Shown: piece by piece, positions 1-6,473 of the stretch
Numbering within the stretch: the stretch's first letter is position 1
Layout: each line of letters opens with the position of its first letter
Origin: an uncultured Megasphaera sp.
GTDB taxonomy: Bacteria > Bacillota > Negativicutes > Veillonellales > Megasphaeraceae
Assembly: GCA_937895695.1 (NCBI GenBank)
Contig: CALBLM010000306.1
Span: 1 to 16,294, forward strand
Reading direction: 5' to 3'
DNA: 16,294 bases
Program-made: the position numbers and the translations under genes
Notes under the pieces: generated by a model
Databases searched by the model: none
What the model was told of the DNA's origin: nothing
What the model saw: only the letters and a program-made list of their open reading frames with translations

Positions 1-1
1 A

Positions 2-619
2 GAACTCAATAAAGATGTAACGACCTTGGGAATCAAAATAGAAGCAGCGATTGAAAAAGCTTGGAAAGCATTGGAAACGATGGATATAGAACTGGCTGAT
101 GCAGTTTATAAAGGCGATGATGAAATTGACAGTCTTGTCAAAGAATGTATGCGCAAAGATTTAAATATCAGTATGCTGCAAAGTCCGGCTGCTTCGGATT
201 GGCGCGGTTTGATGGCTACGTTGAAAATTCTGTCTGACTTAGAACGAATTGCTGATCATTGCGCAGATATATGCCATTATGTCATGCATTTAGAAAAAAC
301 GCATCATCATGTACCTATTCCGGAAGGATTGAAAGAAATGTATGGCGTCATGTCTTCGATGGTGAGTGACGTACTTGATTTTTATCAAGGCAAAGATAGT
401 GACCAGGCAGAGCTGATGAAAGATAAAGATGATATTGTCGATATGTCATTTAACCATATGATGGAAGTTATTTCTAAAGAAATTACGGCTCATCCTGAAA
501 ATTCCCGCGATTATATCGCCTTTGTCCTGGTTGTCAAATATATTGAACGAATGGCTGACCATGCCAACAATATTGCTGAATGGATTGTGTATCGCGAAAA
601 AAACGAAATTAATATTTAA
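2..619 (+). CDS. phoU: Phosphate transport regulator PhoU (5' partial)
   Basis: PhoU is a cytoplasmic helical-bundle protein that restrains the Pst phosphate transporter and the PhoR/PhoB signalling pair when phosphate is plentiful. The reading frame is open to the left edge of the window: the visible protein begins ELNKDVTTLGIKIEAAIEKA, which matches the first PhoU helix, so only about 10-15 residues are missing. A TTG at 26 could be called as a start but would cut off conserved helix 1. The two PhoU repeats are visible, each with its metal-binding E/DxxxD-type segment: DLERIADHCADI in the first half and YIERMADHANNIAEW near the C-terminus. The pst transporter genes usually precede phoU and would be expected just left of the window. 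A strong terminator follows 27 bases after the stop, so this is the end of its operon. Confidence 0.93.
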   Translation, partial: ELNKDVTTLGIKIEAAIEKAWKALETMDIELADAVYKGDDEIDSLVKECMRKDLNISMLQSPAASDWRGLMATLKILSDLERIADHCADICHYVMHLEKTHHHVPIPEGLKEMYGVMSSMVSDVLDFYQGKDSDQAELMKDKDDIVDMSFNHMMEVISKEITAHPENSRDYIAFVLVVKYIERMADHANNIAEWIVYREKNEINI

Positions 620-645
620 CATCGCTTTGTATATATCAAGTCATA

Positions 646-685
646 AACAGCCTGACGATTACACCTCGTCGTCAGGCTGTTTTTT
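646..685 (+). terminator. Rho-independent terminator after phoU
   Basis: A perfect 13-bp stem (646-658 with 669-681) with a 10-base loop is followed by a T tract. It ends the phoU transcript, and the promoter of the next gene begins immediately after it. Confidence 0.92.
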
Positions 686-686
686 G

Positions 687-695
687 TGGTATAAT
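687..695 (+). promoter_or_regulatory. Extended -10 promoter for the 738 gene
   Basis: TGG followed directly by a perfect TATAAT (690-695), that is, an extended -10 element. No convincing -35 is visible; the -35 position lies inside the preceding terminator stem. The distance to the start codon at 738 leaves a leader of about 35 bases with AGGAGG at 723-728. Confidence 0.65.
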
Positions 696-737
696 ACATA
701 TGAGTAAGCTGTATTTGCTTTTAGGAGGATACGACGT

Positions 738-1370
738 ATGGGATTATTTGAAAATTTTTTTAGTAAAGAAATGAATCAAACGCGCAGTGAAAAAATGTAT
801 GACGATGCGCTGCAGTTATTTAACTCTGCGTCTCTTCAAAATCAAACGTTGCCGGCATCATTAAAAGAAAAAATAGAGGCCGGAGAAGATTGTGATATGA
901 TTCGTAATGCGTCCGGGCGTTTTGGCCATGATATTACCAATCCCATACCTGTGAACGGCCCGTTTGGTGAATTGACATATTTGTCGCGGCTGCGCTTGCG
1001 AAATACAGGATCGATGGTTTTTTTTCATAAAATACAACGGATTGGTGCCATTGATAAGTTTGAATTAGTAAACGTTAGCGGAAAATTTGTCGATTACTTG
1101 TATGTAGATATGTATCATCCACGAGCAACAAGACGATATCCTGACAAATATACGCTGGAACGGGAAGCCGTTTTTCCACGCGGTGTTACGACGACAGTAC
1201 CGGATTTTCCTAGTGGGTTATATAAATATATAAAAAAAGAAGCGAAACAGCGGTTGGGCGTCGATGTAGCAGAAAAAGAATGTAAATGCATTCAAATAGA
1301 GCAGGCTAAACAATCGATTGCGGCAATGAGAAAATCCATTCATAGCGATACGAGCAGTCAATCGAAATAA
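738..1370 (+). CDS. Hypothetical protein, 210 aa, unrecognised family
   Basis: I do not recognise this protein. It has a perfect AGGAGG 9 bases before the ATG, its own promoter, and normal codon use, so it is surely a real gene. It has no signal peptide, no membrane segment and no known catalytic motif. The middle is the part that looks conserved: NPIPVNGPFGELTYLSRL at about residues 68-85, followed by a beta-rich stretch (about 90-125). Two cysteines lie near residues 182-184 (ECKC) in a charged C-terminal helix, and the last dozen residues are Ser/Gln-rich and probably disordered. It looks cytoplasmic and soluble. Its neighbours (phoU, a DUF1653 protein) give no functional hint because each gene has its own promoter or terminator. 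Confidence 0.85.
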   Translation: MGLFENFFSKEMNQTRSEKMYDDALQLFNSASLQNQTLPASLKEKIEAGEDCDMIRNASGRFGHDITNPIPVNGPFGELTYLSRLRLRNTGSMVFFHKIQRIGAIDKFELVNVSGKFVDYLYVDMYHPRATRRYPDKYTLEREAVFPRGVTTTVPDFPSGLYKYIKKEAKQRLGVDVAEKECKCIQIEQAKQSIAAMRKSIHSDTSSQSK

Positions 1371-1405
1371 AAAAATAGTTTTATATCTACGACATTAAAA
1401 AAAGA

Positions 1406-1416
1406 TGTGGTATAAT
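1406..1416 (+). promoter_or_regulatory. Extended -10 promoter for the DUF1653 gene
   Basis: TGTGGTATAAT: a perfect TATAAT at 1411-1416 with TGG directly before it. The same 12 bases (with a following A) occur at the promoter of the previous gene. No good -35 is visible. Confidence 0.65.
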
Positions 1417-1489
1417 ATCGGCAGTTATTCAACAGCAATTGTTGATAGTTGTATATCAAGATTACTATTTTAGGAGGATGAAACAGACG

Positions 1490-1720
1490 ATGAGAGAATT
1501 ACCGAAAGCAAATGAAATTTGGCATCATTTTAAAAACAAAACCTATCAAATTATTACGATTGCAGAACATACAGAAACAGGGGAAAAGTTTGTTATCTAT
1601 AAAGCATTGGAAGATACGATGAAAACCTATGCTCGTCCTTTGAAAGATTTTATGAGTGAAGTAGACAAGGAAAAATATCCGTGGGCAGAACAAACGTATC
1701 GGTTTGAAAAAGTAAAATAA
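1490..1720 (+). CDS. DUF1653 domain protein
   Basis: A small protein of 76 residues that is almost entirely a DUF1653 domain: HHFKNKTYQIITIAEHTETGEKFVIYKAL, then YARPLKDFMSEVD and a C-terminal YRFEKVK. The family is widespread in Firmicutes and other bacteria, adopts a small beta-rich fold, and has no settled function. The frame is open upstream to a TTG at 1439, and there is an ATG at 1478 that directly touches the AGGAGG (1472-1477). I place the start at the ATG at 1490, 12 bases after the AGGAGG, because the domain begins immediately there (MRELPKANEIW). It is monocistronic: its own promoter precedes it and a terminator follows. Confidence 0.88.
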   Translation: MRELPKANEIWHHFKNKTYQIITIAEHTETGEKFVIYKALEDTMKTYARPLKDFMSEVDKEKYPWAEQTYRFEKVK

Positions 1721-1755
1721 ATATCGAGCCTACAAATAGACACTAAGCCTTGTAG

Positions 1756-1794
1756 AAAAAAATCGGACGCACCATTGCAGCGTCCGATTTTTTT
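1756..1794 (+). terminator. Terminator after the DUF1653 gene (bidirectional-capable)
   Basis: Inverted repeat 1756-1770 with 1780-1794: a GC-rich 8-bp core (TCGGACGC/GCGTCCGA) flanked by seven A on the left and seven T on the right, with a 9-base loop. The A and T flanks mean it can act in both directions. Confidence 0.9.
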
Positions 1795-1829
1795 GATCGT
1801 ATAGATAGTTTTTACGTATGGGTATATAG

Positions 1830-1880
1830 AAAAAATCTGTAAGAGACAGTATGGTATATACCGTCTCTTACAGATTTTTT
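1830..1880 (-). terminator. Terminator for the CxxC protein gene (bidirectional-capable)
   Basis: An 18-bp inverted repeat (1830-1847 with 1863-1880), with a stem core TCTGTAAGAGAC and A6/T6 flanks. It lies 12 bases beyond the stop of the minus-strand gene at 1892. With the hairpin at 1756-1794 it insulates two convergent genes. Confidence 0.88.
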
Positions 1881-1891
1881 AGTAGGTCCGA

Positions 1892-2101
1892 TTAGTCTTC
1901 TTTATCAGCAATGCAGTCATTGATATCAGCAATTAATGCATCAACATCAATGCCGTGTGCGCCGGCACCTTCACCGATTGTTTCAAAATGAGCGGCCATG
2001 CAGCCTACGCAGCCCAGACCATACTGCTGGAAAATTTCGATGATCTGCGGATATTTTTGAACAGCTGCAATAATACCCGTATCTTTTGTAATTACTGCCA
2101 T
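1892..2101 (-). CDS. DUF1858-type redox-disulfide protein (hybrid-cluster-associated)
   Basis: A 69-residue protein made of one domain of the DUF1858 / hybrid-cluster-protein-associated redox disulfide type. The signature is GLGCVGCMAAHFETI at residues 28-42, which holds the CxxC pair, followed by EGAGAHGIDVDALIADIN. Family members are thought to act as small redox or sulfur-handling partners, often encoded near the hybrid cluster protein or near iron-sulfur enzymes; the exact role is not established. Here no hybrid cluster protein gene is next to it. AAGGAGG (2110-2116) stands 8 bases before the ATG. It has its own promoter and terminator, so it is expressed alone. The protein is acidic and would be cytoplasmic. 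Confidence 0.9.
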   Translation of the reverse strand: MAVITKDTGIIAAVQKYPQIIEIFQQYGLGCVGCMAAHFETIGEGAGAHGIDVDALIADINDCIADKED

Positions 2102-2162
2102 TGAGATATCCTCCTTGTAGATTCATTTCCGTATGTTTTGAAAGAACTTCCGGATTGCATTT

Positions 2163-2171
2163 ATTATACCA
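2163..2171 (-). promoter_or_regulatory. Extended -10 promoter for the CxxC protein gene
   Basis: On the minus strand the sequence reads TGGTATAAT, with TATAAT at 2168-2163, about 60 bases before the start codon. No clear -35. Confidence 0.6.
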
Positions 2172-2453
2172 TATTTTTTAGGTTTGTATGAGCTCAATTT
2201 CTATAATATAAAAGCATAAAATAAAATGCATATATACATTTATTTATTCATAAATACGATATATTCATAATATATAGGATAGTATATTATGAAAAAATAA
2301 GAAAATAGGATAGCATAGATTGTGATTATTTTAATACATGCTGATGTAATATCAATAATATTGAGCAAATATCTAAACATTTAAGCATAAATTGTATGTA
2401 AAATGCGAAAAAAGAATGGATAAAAAACATTATTGCAATAATTGAATAGAATA
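2172..2453 (+). other. AT-rich, palindrome-rich intergenic region upstream of the lactate permease
   Basis: This gene-free stretch is far more AT-rich than its surroundings. I see no RNA gene. It carries several short perfect inverted repeats: TATTTAT-TC-ATAAATA at 2241-2256, TCAATA-A-TATTGA at 2352-2364, and the 14-base palindrome ATTATTGCAATAAT at 2429-2442, which lies just upstream of the permease promoter. In such AT-rich DNA some palindromes are expected by chance. The last one is the best operator candidate because of its position. Curved or flexible DNA, or an activator-binding region, is plausible but not shown. Confidence 0.5.
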
Positions 2454-2481
2454 TTGCTTTATTCGTAAAATGCATTATAAT
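2454..2481 (+). promoter_or_regulatory. Promoter of the lactate permease unit, with flanking inverted repeats
   Basis: TTGCTT (2454-2459), 16-base spacer, TATAAT (2476-2481). An inverted repeat AACAA-AGG-TTGTT (2485-2497) covers the expected transcription start, and a 14-base palindrome lies 12 bases upstream of the -35. Both are well placed for regulator binding. Confidence 0.7.
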
Positions 2482-2530
2482 AATAACAAAGGTTGTTCTT
2501 TACACTACTAAATTAAAGAAAGGAGTATAA

Positions 2531-2662
2531 ATGAAACGTCTCTTTCGTGCAGATAAGGGATATGGATCGTGGTATGTATGCAAAAAGGTATTTATGGTAG
2601 ACAGAAAGGGTGAATGTAGATTATGGACGTATTACTTGCAGTATTGCCGCTCCTTTGGTTAA
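2531..2662 (+). CDS. Small ORF, 43 aa, overlapping the start of lctP
   Basis: An ORF of 43 codons with a good ribosome binding site, AAGGAG at 2520-2525, five bases before its ATG. It is the first ORF of the transcript from the promoter at 2454-2481. The peptide (starting MKRLFRADKGYGSWYVCKKV) is basic and aromatic-rich, has three cysteines, no signal peptide and no membrane segment, and resembles nothing I know. It runs 40 bases into the permease gene in another frame. The permease has only a weak ribosome binding site, so translation of this ORF may deliver ribosomes to it, as in a coupled leader. It could instead be a remnant with no product; only its ribosome binding site and position support it. 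Confidence 0.45.
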   Translation: MKRLFRADKGYGSWYVCKKVFMVDRKGECRLWTYYLQYCRSFG

Positions 2663-4239
2663 TTGTTGGATTGGCAATTTTAAAAGTGCCGGCTTGGAAA
2701 GCCTGCTTGATTGCAGCTATTATTTCATTTATTGTTGCTGTTGTTCCATTTGGCAAAGAATCGGGTATTATGCTCTCTGGGGCATTGGAAGGCGTTGCGT
2801 TAGCGATTTGGCCAATTTTGCTGGTTATTACATCAGCTATTTTTACGTATAACTTGGTAGTGCATACCAAAGCGATGGAAACGATCAAAACGATTTTAAC
2901 TTCTGTAAGTTCGGATATGCGTATTTTGTCCTTGCTCCTGGCTTGGGGATTTGGCGCATTTATGGAAGGAATGGCTGGTTTTGGTACGGCCGTCGCGATT
3001 CCGGCGGCGATGATGGTTGGCCTTGGTTTCCACCCATTAAAATCCATTTTAGCTTGTTTAGTTGCCAATTCTGTACCGACGACATTTGGTTCCATTGCGA
3101 TTCCAACAACAACATTGGCTTCCTTGACCGGGTTAGATTCGGTACAGTTAGGTCAGTTCATTGCCATTCAGTTATTTATTTTGAACACAGTTACCCCATT
3201 CTTCGTTGTTATGATTATGGGTGGTGGTCCGAAAGCGCTGAAAGGCGTATTTATTCCTACGTTGATTTCTGGCTTAGCCTTATCGTTACCGGAATTAGGT
3301 ATTAACATGGCGATGGGACCGGAATTGTCCGTTATTGTTCCGTCTATCATTATCATGGGTGCCATTGCTGTATGTGCAAAAGTATTCCCGACTAATGATC
3401 CGGAATACAACGTTGAAGCTGAAGTCCGTAATGTGCCGATGGGCGAAGCTATTACAGCGATGATGCCGTTCATCTTGATTTTCGTATTGTTAATTCTTAC
3501 GTCTAAACTGATTCCGGCTATTAATGGACCGCTGGCATCTATTAAAACATCTGTCCCCATTTATATGGGTGAAGGAGCAAAACCGTACACCTTTGTTTGG
3601 ATTGCAACGCCGGGTATTATGATTTTCCTCTCTGCATTTATTGGTGGTGCCGTTCAAAAAACAGGATTAGGCGAAATGCTGGGTGTATTGGGCAATACCT
3701 TCAAAGGCTTGAAATTTACGTACATCACTATTATTGCCGTTGTTGTTACGGCTAAATTGATGACATACAGCGGCATGACCGCTACGATTGCTAATGCGCT
3801 TGTTGCAGCAACTGGTTCGTTCTATCCTGCATTTGCGCCGCTTGTTGGTGCATTAGGTGCATTTATTACGGGTTCCGGTACGAATGCTAACGTTCTTTTT
3901 GGGCCATTGCAAACGGCAGCAGCCGCACAAATGGCCGCAACCGGTATGACTTCATATGACAGCGGACTCTTATCCTTGTGGCTGGCAGCTACCAACTCCG
4001 GTGGTGCCGGCGTTGGCAAAATGTTCTCCCCCCAGAGTATTGCCATTGGTGTAGGTGCTGTTGCTCCGGCTTTGGAAGCATATATTAGTGCCAACAAAGT
4101 AGACGAAGGCAAAGCAAAAGAATTGCGTGACAGCATTCTGCCTAGTACGATTATGAAGAATGTAATTGGTTACTTCATTCTCTTTGTTATCGTAGCCGGC
4201 GTGGTATGTTTCGTTGGTCAAAGTATTTTCCTTCACTAA
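2623..4239 (+). CDS. lctP: L-lactate permease (LctP/LldP family)
   Basis: A 538-residue integral membrane protein of the lactate permease family (TC 2.A.14), which takes up lactate, and often glycolate, with protons. Length matches the family (E. coli LldP has 551). About a dozen hydrophobic segments span the whole length, starting with the N-terminal LLAVLPLLWLIVGLAIL. Family signatures are present: GFGAFMEGMAGFGTAVAIP in the first third, and TGSGTNANVLFGPLQTAAA followed by NSGGAGVGKMFSPQS near the C-terminus. An in-frame TAG at 2617 fixes the start at the ATG at 2623. Its ribosome binding site (AAAGGG at 2605-2610) is weak, and the gene overlaps an upstream small ORF that has a better site. 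A terminator follows. With larA and the flavin dehydrogenase at 8953 it forms a lactate-use set spread over about 8 kb. Confidence 0.95.
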   Translation: MDVLLAVLPLLWLIVGLAILKVPAWKACLIAAIISFIVAVVPFGKESGIMLSGALEGVALAIWPILLVITSAIFTYNLVVHTKAMETIKTILTSVSSDMRILSLLLAWGFGAFMEGMAGFGTAVAIPAAMMVGLGFHPLKSILACLVANSVPTTFGSIAIPTTTLASLTGLDSVQLGQFIAIQLFILNTVTPFFVVMIMGGGPKALKGVFIPTLISGLALSLPELGINMAMGPELSVIVPSIIIMGAIAVCAKVFPTNDPEYNVEAEVRNVPMGEAITAMMPFILIFVLLILTSKLIPAINGPLASIKTSVPIYMGEGAKPYTFVWIATPGIMIFLSAFIGGAVQKTGLGEMLGVLGNTFKGLKFTYITIIAVVVTAKLMTYSGMTATIANALVAATGSFYPAFAPLVGALGAFITGSGTNANVLFGPLQTAAAAQMAATGMTSYDSGLLSLWLAATNSGGAGVGKMFSPQSIAIGVGAVAPALEAYISANKVDEGKAKELRDSILPSTIMKNVIGYFILFVIVAGVVCFVGQSIFLH

Positions 4240-4259
4240 CATAATTACATCGTCATTAG

Positions 4260-4301
4260 ATTCCCCTGTATTGGATGAATGCCTATACAGGGGAATTTTT
4301 T
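4260..4301 (+). terminator. Terminator after lctP
   Basis: Perfect 10-bp stem TTCCCCTGTA / TACAGGGGAA (4261-4270 with 4286-4295), 15-base loop, then a run of six T. Confidence 0.9.
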
Positions 4302-4390
4302 GTGCCGTAAAGGCAGTGTCAAGCACTTCGTTCAAGTGTAGAAAAGAGGTTCATGTCAATGCAATGCATGACATAAAAAATTATGATACA

Positions 4391-4413
4391 GAAAAAGCCC
4401 CCAAAAGGGGGCT
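4391..4413 (-). terminator. Terminator of the YitT-family gene
   Basis: AGCCCCC-4-base loop-GGGGGCT (4396-4413) with a run of A on its left, which reads as a T tract on the minus strand. It lies 45 bases beyond the stop of the gene at 4458. Confidence 0.9.
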
Positions 4414-4457
4414 GTAATAGGAAATGTAAAGACATCCAATCTCTTACCGGAATCGGT

Positions 4458-5396
4458 TTATTTCATTTCTGGAGGCATCGTTTTGCGTGTATGGGGCATT
4501 GCTAAGGAATCGCCTGGATAGGTATGATATTTAACCGATGGAGCGGTAAATCCGCGGCCGACAACTTCAGATGCATCGCTGATAATCATAAATGCGCCGG
4601 GGTCAATTTTATTGACGATTTCTTTTACTTTGGCAATTTCAGTCAATTTAATAGCCGCGTAAATAATGCGTTTATCCTGCATTGTATACGCACCCTGTCC
4701 ATAAAAATAGGTAGCCCCATGGCCTACATATCGCATGATTAAATGGGCAATATCATCAGAACGATTAGAAATGATAAATACGGATTTACGCTGTTTTAAG
4801 CCAATAACTACTTTGTTGGTGATAAAGGCGGTAATATAAGCACCAATAAAGGTTAAAACAGCCATTTCTAATGAAAACATATAGGCAGCGGCAGCTAAAA
4901 TAATGGAGTTTAACACCATGACAACATTTCCCATTTCTAGGGAATAGTATTTTTTGACAATGGCGCCTACAACGTCGAGGCCACCGCTGTTCCCATTATA
5001 TTTATATAAAATACCAAAACCCAGACCAGAAACTAAGCCGCCCATAATACAGGAAATCATCGGATCTTTAATCAAATTCCAATTGGACATGAATGCCGTA
5101 GCATCTACTAAGGAAGAAAATAACACGGTGCCAACAATACTTAAAATAGTATATTGGCGTCCCATATATTTATAACAAGCAATCATAATTGGAATATTTA
5201 GAATAAAAATACCAATGCCAATAGGAAATCCCGTTGCAAAATAAAACATAATAGCAACCCCGCTAATGCCACTGCTCAGTAAATGATGAGGAACAAAAAA
5301 TGCGTTCATGCCAATTGCAACAATCAGACCGCCAATAAGCGATGCAATATAGGGGATGAAGAATTTTTTTACGGTTGTTTTTTGATTTGATTTCAT
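4458..5396 (-). CDS. YitT family membrane protein (DUF161 + DUF2179)
   Basis: A 312-residue protein of the YitT family. The N-terminal two thirds are the membrane part, with about five or six hydrophobic segments (roughly residues 12-205), including the family-typical LIGGLIVAIGMNAFFVPHHLLSSGISGVA and the glycine-rich YNGNSGGLDVVGAI. The C-terminal part, about residues 207-290, is the cytoplasmic DUF2179 domain: RYVGHGATYFYGQGAYTMQDKRIIYA and IDPGAFMIISDASEVVGRGF. The transported substrate, if any, is unknown for the family; a small-molecule sensing role for DUF2179 is only a suggestion from its fold. TAGGAG precedes the ATG. It is monocistronic, divergent from ispE, with its own terminator. 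Confidence 0.93.
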   Translation of the reverse strand: MKSNQKTTVKKFFIPYIASLIGGLIVAIGMNAFFVPHHLLSSGISGVAIMFYFATGFPIGIGIFILNIPIMIACYKYMGRQYTILSIVGTVLFSSLVDATAFMSNWNLIKDPMISCIMGGLVSGLGFGILYKYNGNSGGLDVVGAIVKKYYSLEMGNVVMVLNSIILAAAAYMFSLEMAVLTFIGAYITAFITNKVVIGLKQRKSVFIISNRSDDIAHLIMRYVGHGATYFYGQGAYTMQDKRIIYAAIKLTEIAKVKEIVNKIDPGAFMIISDASEVVGRGFTAPSVKYHTYPGDSLAMPHTRKTMPPEMK

Positions 5397-5427
5397 AGTT
5401 CGTTGCTCCTACGGTGTACAGAAACAA

Positions 5428-5456
5428 TTGTAAAATAAAAGAAAAAACGGTATAAT
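5428..5456 (+). promoter_or_regulatory. Promoter of the ispE-gntR-larA unit
   Basis: TTGTAA (5428-5433), 17-base spacer, TATAAT (5451-5456). The leader to the ispE start would be about 145 bases, and it runs through the opposing yitT promoter. Confidence 0.65.
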
Positions 5457-5497
5457 TTAAATTGGTGTAATGGTGTTTATGTGCGAAAAAACAAGAT

Positions 5498-5525
5498 ATA
5501 CAGCCTACAAAACGCTGTGCTGTAT
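5498..5525. repeat. Inverted repeat in the yitT-ispE intergenic region
   Basis: ATACAGC (5498-5504) and GCTGTAT (5519-5525) with 14 bases between. It lies in the stretch that both opposing leaders would contain, so it could be a hairpin in either RNA or a protein site. Confidence 0.45.
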
Positions 5526-5540
5526 TCTATTTGTTTCATC

Positions 5541-5568
5541 ATTATAACATAAGCAAAATTTAATTCAA
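5541..5568 (-). promoter_or_regulatory. Promoter of the YitT-family gene
   Basis: On the minus strand: TTGAAT (5568-5563), 16-base spacer ending in TGT, TATAAT (5546-5541), an extended -10. The leader would be about 140 bases. The promoter faces the ispE promoter head-on. Confidence 0.6.
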
Positions 5569-5608
5569 TATGAAAGCATATATTTTGTATTTAGGGTGGG
5601 GATGTAAT

Positions 5609-6466
5609 GTGATAGAAGAACTCGGTTATGGAAAAATCAATTTGGCATTAGCGATAACGAGCAAACGAAATGATGGGTATCATGATATTGATACGGTATT
5701 TCATTCTATTGCATTACATGATGTCATTCAAGTGGAAGAAGCTGATGAATGGAAGTTGACATGTTCAGAGCCGGCACTGGCCTGTGATTCGTCTAATTTG
5801 GCATATAAGGCGTTTGCCGCATTGCAGCCGTATAGCCATGGTCGGCATGCGCATGTGCATATCGATAAAAAAATTCCTATTGCTGCCGGATTGGCAGGAG
5901 GTAGTACCGATTGTGCCGCTGTGCTGCGGGGACTGAATCGACTATGGAATTTGGGCTTATCCTATTCGCAACTGTGCCAGATAGGTGTATCATTAGGAGC
6001 AGATGTTCCTTTTTGTATTCGTGGCGGCAGTCAGCGAGGCAGAGGCATTGGCGATCAATTAGAACCGTTGCCATCCCTTCCGGATTGGGAAGTACTGATT
6101 GTGCATCCCCAGGTTCCTGTATATACGAAACGGGCGTATGGGTTGTTTGATCAAACGGAAACGATACAACCTGTGGCAGTAGACAACGTGGCACGGGCTG
6201 TACAGCAACAGCAGTTTGACATGCTGACAGCATGTATGGGAAATACCTTCGAACAGCTCGTTATTCCGGATGTACCGCTCATTGCATTATGCCAAAAGCT
6301 TTTACAAAAACAGGGACTACGGCCGTTAATGGCTGGCAGCGGTCCCACGGTATTTGCCCTTGTACCGCCTCAACAAAAAGGACGTATTTTATATGATGCC
6401 ATACGGGCTGCGGCAAGTAATCAGCCTGTGGATGTATATATAAGCAGACTTGTCAGGAGTGAATGA
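5609..6466 (+). CDS. ispE: 4-diphosphocytidyl-2-C-methyl-D-erythritol kinase IspE
   Basis: IspE phosphorylates 4-diphosphocytidyl-2-C-methyl-D-erythritol with ATP in the non-mevalonate (MEP) isoprenoid pathway; it is a cytoplasmic GHMP kinase. Signatures: GYGKINLAL with the lysine at residue 9, the ATP-binding P-x3-GLAGGSTD at about 90-101, GADVPFCIRGGSQRGRGIGDQLEPL with the catalytic aspartate near 132, and the C-terminal MAGSGPTVFAL. An ATG at 5570 would add 13 residues (MKAYILYLGWGCN) that do not belong to the family. The GTG at 5609 gives MIEELGYGKINLAL, 285 residues, which matches the usual 280-290, and a purine-rich AGGGTGGGG at 5593-5601 fits as its ribosome binding site. The gene downstream starts seven bases after the stop. 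Confidence 0.93.
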   Translation: MIEELGYGKINLALAITSKRNDGYHDIDTVFHSIALHDVIQVEEADEWKLTCSEPALACDSSNLAYKAFAALQPYSHGRHAHVHIDKKIPIAAGLAGGSTDCAAVLRGLNRLWNLGLSYSQLCQIGVSLGADVPFCIRGGSQRGRGIGDQLEPLPSLPDWEVLIVHPQVPVYTKRAYGLFDQTETIQPVAVDNVARAVQQQQFDMLTACMGNTFEQLVIPDVPLIALCQKLLQKQGLRPLMAGSGPTVFALVPPQQKGRILYDAIRAAASNQPVDVYISRLVRSE

Positions 6467-6473
6467 AGAATCT

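Noticed and set aside
522..707. 61-codon plus-strand ORF overlapping the end of phoU
   Set aside because: It runs through the end of phoU and the terminator hairpin and has no ribosome binding site.
2592..3095. Long minus-strand ORF (167 codons) opposite lctP, and similar ones at 3168-3560 and 3822-4136
   Set aside because: They are mirror frames of a strong membrane protein gene, have no ribosome binding sites and give no recognisable protein.
4337..4375. Short inverted repeat (ATGTCA ... TGACAT) with repeated ATGCA between lctP and the yitT terminator
   Set aside because: Short, no promoter or T tract attached, and no evidence for a small RNA.
5570..5608. Upstream ATG start for ispE
   Set aside because: It would add 13 residues not seen in the family, and a GTG with a purine-rich site in front gives the usual N-terminus.
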